Shown here piece after piece: positions 35,641 through 47,461 of a DNA stretch of 64,000 bases. Source of the DNA: Dioszegia crocea (Eukaryota > Basidiomycota > Tremellomycetes > Tremellales > Bulleribasidiaceae). A model generated the notes under the pieces. That model had not been told where the DNA came from, did no database searches, and saw only the letters and a list, made by a program, of their open reading frames with translations. Both the position numbers and the translations under genes were made by a program. Location of the stretch: positions 313,632 to 377,631 of the forward strand of contig BCKK01000010.1 of assembly GCA_001600615.1 (NCBI GenBank). The letters are read 5' to 3'. The first letter of the stretch is position 1; the number at the start of each line of letters is the position of its first letter.

Positions 35641-38600
35641 CTAGTGAGACACCTCGTCCTGCATCAATCCCTTCAATAAGAGATACGTCGATCGCTCATA
35701 GTTTGAAGGGAGATGATCATTGAGCATCGTCCGCGCAAAGATGGCTGTCCCGAGGTCAGCTTGTCTTAGTCTGTGATTTCGATCAGGACTTACGTTCACG
35801 GAATCGGTCTTCAACCGCAGTACACCTCCTTAGTACCTATATTATCAGCTGGAAGCAAGGGTATAGTCCTGCAGGACATGTTGAACTCACAGCTCTGTGC
35901 GAGCGATATGCCGAGCTCTCCTTGCCGGGCAAAACGACCGCTCCCACTGTCGACAAAACCTCGCTCACATCCTAAACATTAGCGGTGCCAGTGTCATCAG
36001 ACTCACCATTATATATACAGAACCTGGTGGATACAGCTTATCGTTGTGCATATCTGCCCGAAGGGTGTTGACCAGCGATTCGAGCCACTCCGCTGTATTT
36101 TCCGCACTGGGAGCATTGACAGCTCCAAAAAGCGGATTCTTGTGCATCCCCACGACCTGAGTAGTCAGCCGCGAGTCCGACCTGCAGTTTGTGATATAGC
36201 TTACTCGACGGAATATCTCCTCCGCCACTCCCTTCTCCTCGGCCATGGTGACTGCGATATTTTTGAGATCCCTCAATGTGCCCAGACTGAGCGAAGGAAT
36301 CAGATCCGAATCCTGGACCACAGAAGTGACGAGTCCTTCCGAGTACCGAGCAAGATCAGGCGACATCACGGCCGGCGGACCATACGCGTAGCAATGTATC
36401 GATCGGCCCGGTGGGAAACCCGAATTAGGGGAAGTGACGAATTGACCTATGGATCCTGATGGTGGCTGGGGGAAGGCGTACGATGTCGAGGGAATCGCAG
36501 TGAGGAGCGCAAGCAGAGCAGCAACGCCTCCACCGAGAGAATGACCACATATAATCAGACCGTAGGTCGGGTACTGATTGAGGGCGTCGGCGATTGTGCG
36601 GTGGACTCGACTTCCTTGGGCGCAAAGACCAAGGGCCGCTTCGTGCATCCCTTCATGCACGTAGTACTCGCCATGAGGATCGGCGTGGTCTACTGTGATG
36701 TTTCGGTAGCGGCATGTGAGGTCGACGAGGATATCGGAGAGCCCGAGTGTACCTCGGCATGTTCTAGATGTCAGCCTAGGTCAAGGAGGAAGAGTGAAGT
36801 CGCGTACAATACGATAGCCTCGGCAGCGTGGTCAACTGCGACGAAATGAACGAGCGGTGGTGCTTTGTGCCCATTACATATTGGCGTAGCGTCGACATAG
36901 GATGTAAGAAGCAGACAATCGATGGGTATACCGGTATATTGAGCCTGATAATCAACTGGAGCAACTTTGACATGCGCCGAGGTCAGACTCACAAATGCCC
37001 AGCTATTCGAATGATGTTGCGCTGTACTAGGGAAAGAGTAATCAGATGTGCCCGTGCCGAAGACCCTTAGGAACATTTGCTATTCATCAGCCGAAATATC
37101 GTCAGACTTGAAACTTGACTCACGCCATAAGCCGCCGCGGAATACTTCATGAATCGATGGAGATTCTGTAATAGATGTCGCTGAGGGAAAGACCCCACTT
37201 GCTTGGAATTTGCGTAGAGCGAAGAGGAACTTCGAGCAGCCGCATGATCGAATCTGCCCGCGGCGATATCCGAGCTATTGGTAGATGTGCTGGGAACATC
37301 CTGTTGAGAAGATGATCCACCATCACCTGCCTTCTCCACTGGGGCCGCCACAGGCCCAACGACAGCACTCTGCTCGGCTCCAGAACCTGCAGTCGCGTTG
37401 TGGACTGACAGCCCAGTTACCGTTTCCGATCTTGGAACGATATCCATTGGGCTCCATGTCAGTTGCCGGATATCTTCCCAGTCTGGCTCCCTGATCCCCA
37501 AGGCCGTATCGCTGCACCATCTCCCACCGCGCATTGGATGTGACATGGCAAATTCCGCTGACATCTCCCGAGTGATATCGAGCGAGCGGGAGCGGGCGAA
37601 GCGGTCATTTCGGATTTTAGGGGATCGAGGGACATGATCAGATTCAAAAGCGTGTATCGATTGATAGGATGGAGGCTGGATAGTGGATGATGTAGGCGTC
37701 TCAGTCTGGTTACGCTTCCGCTTTGGACGCTGAGGGTTTGGCGAGGGTGGTGAATGTTGCGCCGGGCTCGGAGGCGCTGTTTCGGAAGGGAGATGATAGG
37801 GGATAGCGGCTGATGTGGCTGGACTGGGATCGGCTAGGTATTGCGCGGCTGGAGAGATTGTAGAAGAAGTCTTTTCCGCTGGTCCTATGAAGGGCTGCTC
37901 GACGATGGCGCTTTCTGGCTTGACGAGGAAATTGTGTACCCTGCCCATTCAGTCCTGCACCAAAGCTTAAACTCACTGAGTCAACTTCTGCTTGCCCCTT
38001 GTCCGCTCCCGTGTCGAAGCCTGCAAACACGCGAATGCAGTGATGGCCTTTGTCAACATCCCCAGTCCACCAATCATGCCCAGCTTCTTGCCCTTCTTGC
38101 CCTTGATCCTATCCTCCATATTCAGCTCCCTACCCACCATCTCAATAATCGCCGCCAGCGCCCTGCTAGACTGTGTCGACCCAAACAGTCCATCTAGCAG
38201 GCTCACTGACTCTTGCGCTGCCTGGTGCGCCGAGGCGACCGCCGTGGTTGTAAGGTAGAAACCCGACATTGTGAATAGCTCCACAAGGGTGAATGTATGT
38301 TGGACAATGTTGATTCCCAGGGATGTATATTTGTCTAGGGCCAGTAGGAAGTTATCGGTACTGGCCGGTAAGACGAGATGCTGGTTGATGGGGTATTTAT
38401 GGGCATCTTGTGCGAAAGATAAGGCGGAAATGAGGAATCGGCGCGTGTAGGTCAATCCTACCCTTGTGGAGAATTGGGTAGTGTCCAGAAAGGCCTCGAT
38501 GAGGTATACCGCGACGCGTAAGGATACGCGCGTCGAGGCGGCAAAGGTCGTGACGAAGGTAGCGACGTGGACGGGGAGGAGAGGGGGTAGGAGATCAAAG

Positions 38601-38746
38601 TCCACATGAAGATCAGAAGAGTGGCGAGCGAGTTGGAGTAGGCTCTGTTGTGGGTTGCTGGTTCCGGCCGTGATTGCTGTCGTGGGTGCAGGTACCGATC
38701 CTGTCGCTGCAGCGCTCGAGCTCGAGCTGGCGGCTGCCTTCTCCAT
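35641..38746 (-). CDS. Class 3 lipase, sn1-diacylglycerol-lipase-like
   Basis: Alpha/beta-hydrolase lipase. Nine exons: 38746-37977, 37940-37124, 37079-36993, 36944-36808, 36763-36205, 36156-36007, 35971-35891, 35836-35794, 35744-35641, giving 915 residues. The N-terminal 255 residues are helical and partly hydrophobic without a clear signal peptide. Residues about 256-525 are low complexity, rich in Ser and Pro. The lipase domain (about 525-780) has CRGTLGLSDILVDL, the nucleophile elbow GHSLGGG (Ser near 679), SIHCYAYGPPAVM and the Asp region VVQDSDLIPSLS; a His in YRSHRA is the candidate third triad member. This arrangement matches fungal and animal DAG lipases more than secreted class 3 lipases. 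Intron 5 (36157-36204, 48 nt) is stop-free in frame. Confidence 0.88.
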
Positions 38747-39005
38747 CTCTGCGAGTTTCTGGGTAAGATGGAAGTACAAGACGAAAGTCTAAGCACCAGT
38801 ACCCATATGTGCTATAGGTAAATGGAAAACGACAACAGACCATGACCCATCCCGAAACGTAAATGCATTCAGGGGACGCGGGTGACCGGTTTCCATTTGG
38901 GCCCCTCAGGCGTGAACTATAGACTAAGAGTCCGGACCTTGGTACATCCCATGTGAGACATTGATCGGCGCATGACGCTTGTTCGGGCGGTGCATGACTA
39001 TTGAG

Positions 39006-40894
39006 CTATGTCGGCTGATCGTGTCGCCGCAATCGTTCGGGAACAGGTAAAAGCTCGCCGTTCTGGCCCAGAACGCCGACGGGGTCCATCTGACCTATGA
39101 GAGCCTGGTTGGCAGGGTTCCCCAGCATCAGATTGCGCACTACCAGGAGCGCATGTTCCCGGAGATCTAAGGAGTTAGCTCGTAAAGAGTACGGAAGGCT
39201 GGCAATGACTCACATGGGTTTCCCTCGTCCATCTCCGTCATCCCTAGTACCAGCTGAACACCGCCAGCCTCCCGCACTTGGTCTCCTACTTGCGTATCGC
39301 CGAAAGTCAATACTCCAAGCATTTCTACTAGCACTCGCTTAAGCTGAGCGATCGGACGGGCTTGATCTGGCGGAATCAGAGGCGGGGCCGTCTCTGACCG
39401 AGCTAAGCGGGGGTTTGTCCGTGGTAAGAAGACCTCGAGCTCCTTGAGCAGATCTTCCGTCAGCCTACTATCACTCGGCAAGCTCACCTATAGTGGGTCT
39501 GACTAAACCGCTCTGCTCCTCCCCCCCAATCTTCATTTCCCTCACCATCATCGCGCCTGACACGTCCTCGGCTTCTCCCACTGCCTTCACCCCACTCTCA
39601 TCCAGCTTTGCCTGGACCGCCAGCCCCACCGCGCAAAGTACTTCACAAACCAGATGAAGCCCTTCGAATACTTTAGGCAAGCGCGGATCATCCCGTCCGG
39701 TCCGGATCGCCATGATGCAATAAGCCGAAAGGACGTGGAAAACGGGTATGAGGAAATTATTGGTATCCAGGTCCATATCCGTTCCTCGATGAAGATGTGC
39801 GTCGAGGACTTTGAGAAAAGACGTTTGACTAGGAGATATCGCTTCGTTGGCTGAGGCAAGTGCGCCGAAGAGTCGTGGGTGGAGGTTCAGGTCGATGAAT
39901 GTGGTGAAGATCTGAGTTGCCAGTTCGAAGCAACCATCCGAGGCATCGTGGAAAGTCTCGAGCTTGTCCAGGAGGCGCGATAGCCATGAGATACCGGTGG
40001 AGTGGGATAGGACTGATTCGCTGAATGTTAGCTTTTACAGAGATGCTGTGGGTGGGGTGGACTGACCATCTTCGACGCGAAGACCGGGTTAGATTGTTGA
40101 TAAAGTGTAAAGTCGCTAGGTTGGTCTTTGAGTCATGCGAGTCGAGAAGTCGGCTATCAGAGTAAGCTAGGGGCCTCTACAGAGGATTGCTTAGCTTACG
40201 ACAACACATCATCCTCCCTTCTTCCGCTGAGATAGAGCGACAACTTCTCATCTGCTGTGCCTGTTTCCTGGGCTTCGGGATGTATAGGCGATATCAAATT
40301 CGAAAGCAGTTGAGTTGACACAGAGTGTAGTTGAATGTCTATGACTCAGCTCTGATATCCTGTACGAAAGGGAAACTCACACTTTTCATCCTCAATCCGG
40401 TTGAAGGTAGTGGTATGAAATATCAAAGCTCGTATTGGTTCTTCGTGTCGCCTATCACGATAAGCTATGCCTGCGAGCGGAGATCAAGGCCCCAGCTTAC
40501 ATAGCCGCAGCTTGATGCTCTTCAATCCCAGCCAAAAGATTACGCTCCAACTTCGCCAGCGCCAAACTCAGGCCGGTCAGACTTTCTTCGGCTCCACCTC
40601 GGACATCGAGTCCTTTGGAGGCAAAAGCCTGGGCGAGGGAAAACCAAATATCTCGGAGTATTTCCCAGAACTTCTGCTCCAGCTTCTCTTGTAGTTCGTC
40701 GACGACATCAAGTCTAGGATGAATGAGTAGTCATCCTTAGGAGTTAGAGGAATGGCTCACCTCTCGTCGAGATTCCGCGCGATGTACCGCGCCGAAGCTT
40801 CTGCTAAGGCAGTCAAATTTTGCGCGGCATCTTCCGAGCTGAAACCCGAGCTGGCTACCTGCTGTAGACTCTTCGCTAGGCCTTTAGTGTCCAT
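39006..40894 (-). CDS. Ataxin-10 domain protein (CTR86-like)
   Basis: Cytosolic armadillo-like protein. Eight exons: 40894-40761, 40713-40501, 40451-40381, 40338-40200, 40153-40067, 40020-39488, 39453-39214, 39166-39006, giving 525 residues. Recognition rests on the C-terminal ataxin-10 signature (LREHALLVVRNLMLGNPANQ followed by ALIGQMDP), preceded by helical repeats such as LKRVLVEMLGVLTFGD. Fungal members include yeast Ctr86; animal ataxin-10 acts in cytokinesis and neurite survival. The role here is not shown by sequence. It is divergent to VIP1 with 238 bases between the start codons. Confidence 0.88.
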
Positions 40895-41132
40895 GAGGTA
40901 TAAGATAAGGATCAGGCTGCTCAAATTCTGAAACTTGGCCCAAAAACAGCGCACGGATAGTCATTTGACGCACGGGCATTGTACGTAATCTACCCCTAAC
41001 TTTCTGGTGATCATAACATTACGAGCCTTATCTATACTTTGCCTGTTATACCTATACCTTATCACCCTTACAAAGCCAGCTGAAGCAGAGGCTACTCCAC
41101 CCTGTGTATATCCCGGAGAATCTGAGTCAAAA

Positions 41133-44100
41133 ATGTCGGGCCCTCCACCCCAATCTCCCCGTCCAAACCGATTCGCCTCGTCCCTCTTCTCCGATAAACG
41201 TGCGCCCTCCCCTGCCCACTCTCCCTCGCCCTCCCCTCGAGGCCCACCGGTCGTCCTAGGAATATGTGCCATGGATGTTAAAGCTCGAAGTAAGGCTATG
41301 CGGGAGATTATCACTCGTCTGGTTGATATTGAAAAGGGCGGTGTGGAAGTTAAGATCTTTGGCGATGTTGTCATCCTAGAAGAGGGTAAGCTGGGTCTCA
41401 CCTGAGATTGGTGAACGCGAACTCATACAGCTAGACATCTCTCACTGGCCACCTGTAGACGTCCTAATCTCCTTTTTCTCCACCGACTTCCCTTTACCCA
41501 AAGCCCTTGCCTACACCCAAATCCCAAACCGACCCCCTCCAATCTCCATCAACTCCCTAGCTATGCAGTCTCTACTCTGGGACCGCCGACTCGTCCTGGC
41601 CATCCTGGACCATATCGGCGTTCCCACGCCCAAACGTGCCGAAGTCTCAAGGGACGGCGGACCGTTTATTCCTCGTTCTCTCCGTAAACGGGTGCGCAAG
41701 GATCTGGGGCTTGTCCTACCCGGGCCTAAAGCTCGAGATGAGGATACATGGGGCGAAGTTGTTATTCCTGAGCGATGGAAAGGTAAGACGCTGAAGGAGG
41801 AGGTACCGCGAGGCAAAGAGGTGATTATGAGGGCAGATGGGGATGCGATCATTATCAATGGCGTCGTGGTCGAGAAGCCTTTCGTTGAAAAGCCTGTGGA
41901 TGGCGAGGATCATAATGTCCATATCTACTACAAGGGAGGAGGAGGACGGAGGTTGTTCCGTAAGGTGGGTCCTACCGATCGATCAAAGCTTACCTTTAGG
42001 TCGGTAATAAGTCCAGCGATTATGATCCGGACATGTATCACCCCCGAACAGTCGGGTCATTCATTTACGAGGAATTCATCAACGTGGATAACGGTCAGTT
42101 GTTTACCGGACTTATTTGTTATCCTACCTTACAATCAAGCTGACACTCTCAGCGGAGGATATCAAAGTCTACACCATCGGCCCCAAGTTTCAACACGCCG
42201 AAACCCGGAAATCACCCGTCGTAGACGGTCTCGTCCGCCGAAATGCAGACGGCAAAGAAACCCGGTTCATCACCAAGCTATCGGCGGATGAAGATCAGTA
42301 TGCTACCGATGTGGTTGAAGCGTTCGGCCAGCGGGTGTGTGGGTTTGACCTACTGCGATGTGAGGGCGGATCGAGGAGTATGGTGATTGATGTTAATGGC
42401 TGGAGTTTTGTCAAGGGCAATCAGGTCAGTTCGCAAAACCTCGAAAAGAGCATTATGCTGACCTCTATAGGCCTACTACGGTACGTCGATATCAAAGGCA
42501 AAGTGCGGATGCTGACAAAGCAGACAAAGCCGCTGAGATTCTGTCGAATGTGTGTCAAACAGCTCGAGAGAAGAAGATCGCATGGTATGCTGGTCCCCAT
42601 GCAGGAATCTCCCCGACAGACACTGTTGTCCCGACGTCGACCACTAGTACTTTACGAGCGACAGTGACAGGTATGTTATCGTATCCACTTGGTTATCAAC
42701 ACTAGAGACGAATAAGCATACTGATTGATCAGTACTTCGACATGCCGATCGAACGCCCAAGATGAAGCTCAAATTTTCATTCCCAGCACACGAACCTTGG
42801 TCACTCCCTTTCCTCCGTCTGCTCAGGGGCCACACGGAAGAAATAATCCTGCGTGATCCACGTCAATTACAATTCATCCTCAGTGCCGCTGAACAATCGG
42901 GTACGACGGATGGAATAGGTGCGGACATGTTGGCTAAGCTTGAACAGCTAAAGGAGGCTTTGAGCAAGAAGATGGGATTGGCGGGTACTAAGGCGCAATT
43001 GAAGCCGTCGTTCAGGAAGAAGGATAAGGGTGATAAAGAGAAGGAAAAGAAGAAGGGTGATGGTGATGGTGATGGTGAGAAAGAGAAGAAGGAAGGGAAA
43101 GAGAAGAAGAAGGCCAAAAAGGAAGATGGGGCGCCTGGGTCTGATGATGAAGATGCAATGACGGAAGCGGAGCGTGCTGCGAAGGTTAATGCGTGGTTGG
43201 AGGGAACGCCTGGACGGCGGACGCCCGTGCAAAGTGGAGAAGAAGGGGAGGTGGCTGTTACGCCCACGGCAGCGGGGGAGGCAGGGGATGAATGGATGAT
43301 CCCTGAAGGATTGGAGAAGTTGCAGTTGGTCCTTAAGTGGGGTGGGGAGAGTACGCACTCGGCCAGATACCAGGCTAGAGATTTGGGTGATGCGTTCAAG
43401 AAGGTGAGCTTTGCGTTTGTGACAGGATTCATGAACACCAGCTGACCCGTCAGGATATCATGATTATGAGTGAGTTGAATTCGACGTACGCAGTGTATGA
43501 GGTTAGCTGACAATCCAGACAAGGACGTTTTGAACAATGTCAAAGTGTACACATCATCAGAACGTCGCGTAATCGTAAGTTCCCCTTCATCACTTTCCAT
43601 TTGAGATCCACTCCGGCTAACAATCCAGAACACAGCACAAGTCTTCGCACACGCTCTCCTAGGTGTCGAAGCCGGTCAACCCAGCACATCCACATCAGCC
43701 TCCGCACCCGGCGGAGCCCCCGGCGCAGCCGCTTCGTCTTCTGCCGGCCGTACACCCGAGCCCTGCCCACTCATCTCACACCTAATCGTCCGGCGTGATC
43801 TGCTCGATGATAATAATGCTGGTAAAGAGAAGATGGCAGAGGCTAAAAAGATGCTCAAGATATTATTGAGGACGGGTGAGACTGAGAAACGGCCCGATTT
43901 AGCTTGGGAGCGAGGGTTTAAAAAGGAGCCTGTGGAGGTTGTTGCTGTGAGCTAAGCCTTGCACTTTGATCGTTCGATGGCGAGTGAGCTGATGAGGACC
44001 AGGAAGTAATTGCTCAATTGACTGAGTTGAGAGCGATCATGAGGCAAAATTACGAGAATGGGAATGTGGAGAAGATTCCTCAGCAACGTTGGTGTTGTGG

Positions 44101-45259
44101 AGATACACCTTGGTTGTTTAAAGAGAGGTGGGAGAAGATCTTTGAAGATTGGGTCGGGGTAAAGCAGGAGAAGTTTGATCCGTCCAGGGTGAGTTTGAAG
44201 ACCAAAATGATCTCAAGTCGAAACAAAAAGCTGATACCTGTAGGTATCGGAGCTGTATGATAGTGTAAGCTTCTTTTCCCCCACGTGTTCCTGCTATCCA
44301 AGGGCATCACAGCTGACCCTTTTAGATCAAATACGACTCCCTCCACAACAGGACATTCCTCTTTGCTATATTCGACCCCACAGGTCGCGGACCCGCCGCT
44401 CCCTCACCTAACAAAACACCCACACCAGGCCAGCCCGCCCCCGCTCCGCAAGACCGACGATTACACGATCTCTACGCTCGTGCTAAAGCCTTATTCGACC
44501 TGGTCAGTCCGCAAGAGTATGGATTTGATCAAGAGGCGAAAGAAGAAATTGGGATTTTAACAAGTTTGCCTTTGCTCCGTAAGGCTTGGGAAGATTTGGA
44601 GGAGGCTAAGAGTAGTGGCAAGAGTTTGGCTTGTTTCTACTTTACGTGAGTCACATCTTTCACCATCCGTTGTCAGTGCAGGATCTTAGCTGATGAGTGT
44701 AGGAAAGAATCACACATCATGACTCTCTTCAACCTCCTTCTTCTATCTGGGGTCCCACTTTCTAGCTCGGCGAAATCTATCCCGGAATTGGATTACTGCT
44801 CGCATTGCACTATCGAGCTATGGGAGAAGAGTTCGGGACAGGGCAAGAAGGATTTCAGTCTGAGGTTGAGTGTTTCGGAGGGAGCACACAGTCCAGCTGT
44901 ATTGGACAGTAATGTTGATGCTGTAAGCTACCATTACCCCTAGCTATCGTGTCTCGCAACTAGGCATTGTGGAAATTTAGCTGACCTCGTAGCGCCACAG
45001 CCTTACGGTCCAACCCCGTAAAAAGCTTTCGGGGCATATCGACTACGATACCGCCCGAGCGGCATTCTCGAAACATTTCGGAAAGGGTGTATCGTTCTCT
45101 ACGACCCCGCTCGAAGGTGATGAAGTGTATCTCAAGAAGGCAATCTATGATGAGGCTGTCTTGCCTCTCAGTTTGCAGCAGTTGCAAAAAGGGGAAGAGA
45201 CGCCGAGAATGATGAGTAGTGCGAGCTCGGATTGTAGTGGAGTGAGAGAGGGGTGGTAG
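41133..45259 (+). CDS. VIP1: Diphosphoinositol pentakisphosphate kinase VIP1/Asp1 (kinase plus phosphatase)
   Basis: Bifunctional inositol pyrophosphate enzyme. Fifteen exons: 41133-41385, 41435-41964, 42000-42093, 42153-42424, 42471-42480 (10 nt), 42524-42670, 42733-43403, 43454-43469 (16 nt), 43519-43574, 43629-43946, 44003-44188, 44244-44264 (21 nt), 44326-44645, 44703-44922, 44993-45259; 1126 residues, near yeast Vip1. The N-terminal ATP-grasp kinase starts at [20 protein letters not shown] and includes [51 protein letters not shown] and [20 protein letters not shown]. The histidine-acid-phosphatase domain begins with [14 protein letters not shown] (about residue 437) and contains SHCTIELWE later. 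A Lys/Glu-rich insertion lies at about 43010-43130. Both domains look intact. The third micro-exon (21 nt) and the 10- and 16-nt ones are required by the family sequence. Confidence 0.96.
42471..42480 (+). other. 10-nt micro-exon of VIP1
   Basis: GCCTACTACG lies between introns of 46 nt (42425-42470) and 43 nt (42481-42523). It encodes Ala-Tyr-Tyr and the first base of Asp in the conserved GNQAYYDKAAE at the end of the kinase domain. Skipping it shifts the frame. Confidence 0.85.
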
Positions 45260-45518
45260 TTGTCTGGGTCGCGCAGAAGGGGTGTGATTGCTAAATAGAG
45301 AGCAGCAGTAATTGAGATGGAACATCTAGGGTAGTTGTTGGTTGTTTGTCAGATGTTAGACTATGCACAATGTAACAGATCGCCGCTTCTCGAGAGCATT
45401 ATATACATTTCTTTTCGTAAATTACTTAAGTCTTGACTTCTTTCCATACACAATTTCGATTCTTTCGCTTCGATTATACACATTTCGTCATTGCTCATTC
45501 TTCGCCCGAGTCCACCGC

Positions 45519-46792
45519 CTAGACCTCACCAGGGACCTTCCGCCCGCTACCGACACTCTCACTCTCCACGGCCGCAACAGCAGCCGAGGTGCTTGCGCCT
45601 GGTGCGATATTGCCGTGACCGTGACCGTGGTCCTGGATCGGGTGGACGCCGCCTGTACCACCACCGATCTGATAGGTCGTAGGCGAGGGAGGAGCGCGGG
45701 GGTCCGAGATGGCTGTGGTCAAGTGGTGGTGCAGGAGTTCAGACTCGCTAGATTTGTCAGCTCATTGCGTCGATGCAGGGGGCCGTGAGAACTTACGCCT
45801 TGGCTCCAATCCAGTCTTTGTCAAACTCCAACCTGATCGTGCCTGACTTAGCCTGCGGGCCTGATTCAGAGAAACCGGCAGTCATAGCTGCGAAGTAGGA
45901 AGTGATCTGGGATATCAGCGTTGCACTGGTTGAAGGGATGCAGTATGATTTACAGGGACTGTCACATAGTACGACTCCCCCTTCTTCCCACCGCCCAACC
46001 CAACCTTGCCCTTCTCGATGGTACTGACGGGCACAGCAACCGCCTGCAACTTCTCACCGTCAATCACGCCAGGCCAGCCCATCTCCGCATTGGCATTGAC
46101 GTTGCTTGCGCCCGCGGCGTTGGCTTTGGCAGAGGGCAACTGCTCGCCCTGCGCAGTCTGATCAATCACCTTATCGCCCTGCGCGGTGACGGCGGGATCG
46201 GGGTGGGGGATTGCCTTCTCGGAATGGGTAGGGTTGGCTGAACCCCTACGGAATAGGTTCTTCATCTTGTCGACGACACCCTCGTCGTGGTTGCCGTCGG
46301 CGTGAGAGTGGGTCTGACCCGGGGAGTGGGCAGCGTGGGCGGGCATAGCTTCAGATAAGGGGATAGGAGCAGAAGTGAGGAGGGGGTTGGCAGGTTGAGT
46401 CAAAGGGAGAAGGATGAGAGCGTTCTGTCACGTCAGCCGCATTCGTACCAGTACAATGGAAGGCTTACATCGGTCACTCCCGCCTGGACTCGCCAGTACC
46501 ATGTCCCCCTTTCCTTGTTGCTGAGTCCACTACCGGCAGTAGCGGGATCGATGATTGCGCCACCAGACTGACCGGCAACGAGTGACTTTCGGCGCTCGGA
46601 CCCAGCCTCACTCTTGCGTCGACCACCTGACGCGATGCGCTTAAGCACATTGTCATCTTCGGCCCCGGCGTTGGATGACGAAGTGGACAACCGACGCGTC
46701 TTGCTGTCGGTGGCGGGGTTGATGGTGATGGTTGCGAGGCAAGGGTAGAGGTTCTTGGGTGGGGTGATGGTGTTGTGAGTAAGGAATTCCAT
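45519..46792 (-). CDS. Unknown protein, Ala/His/Ser-rich
   Basis: Four exons: 46792-46469, 46424-45954, 45906-45797, 45747-45519, giving 377 residues in a closed frame; introns 44, 47 and 49 nt. It starts MEFLTHNTITPPKNLYPCLA. The most ordered parts are an N-terminal beta-rich segment, WYWRVQAGVTD, and a C-terminal stretch ESYYVTVPITSYFAAMTAGF followed by IRLEFDKDWIGAKA. The middle and tail are low complexity (HSPGQTHSHADGNHDEG; a His/Gly run near the end). No signal peptide or membrane segment. A TATA element at 46863-46872 fits the start. I do not recognise the family. Confidence 0.72.
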
Positions 46793-47461
46793 GTTGGCTG
46801 TTGTGTGTGTAGTAGGTATGTAGAGTGGGGATAGATGATGGGGTTCTGTGGGATATGGGCGACTTATATATGCGAGACGGCGGCGGATGATTGCGGAAAG
46901 GAGGCGTCACGGGGCGGGTGAGATCTGTGCGTCATCACCCGATATCCAACAGTCTAGCACATTCTGCTGAACCCCTTCCGCGGCAACTATACTAGCACTG
47001 CTCGGCATCCATCGCAATCTACACTCTCCTGCATAGCTTCCAAGCCTTGTAACACATACCCGCTGACACAAGTGGAGGCGGTGGAGCTAGCTTGGTACGG
47101 TTGGGTGGCAAAATACCGTAAAGGTACCGAGGTATGATCGGGTCTAGCAAGGTGGGGGAGAGTGGGGGACTGAGATGATATTTTTACTGACCGGAAAGTC
47201 CTTTGGTGACTATGCATCATCACTGTTCCGCTCAAGCTGTCAACACTGATCCAGACTATTACATCTCGCCCTCTGCACACCTCATATATTACCCTACCGA
47301 ACTTCCATGCAATTCCAGTTATCCACCGTTTTTGCCACCCTGTGCCAAGTGCCACACGCGGAGTTATGTCTATAACGCCGACCCGCCACCTTGTCAACGC
47401 GCCTTTCCTTCTGACTTTCTGCGTTGACCTCTTCCTCACAACAAACAGTCCCAAAGCAAGC
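46793..47461. other. Divergent promoter region
   Basis: This 669-base gap lies between the unknown gene (minus) and the RBM39-like gene (plus). It contains the TATA element of the minus-strand gene. Frames antisense to the RBM39 5' end extend into it but resemble nothing. Confidence 0.45.
46863..46872 (-). promoter_or_regulatory. TATA element of the unknown gene at 45519-46792
   Basis: On the minus strand this reads CATATATAAG, 71-80 bases before the start codon at 46792. Confidence 0.55.
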
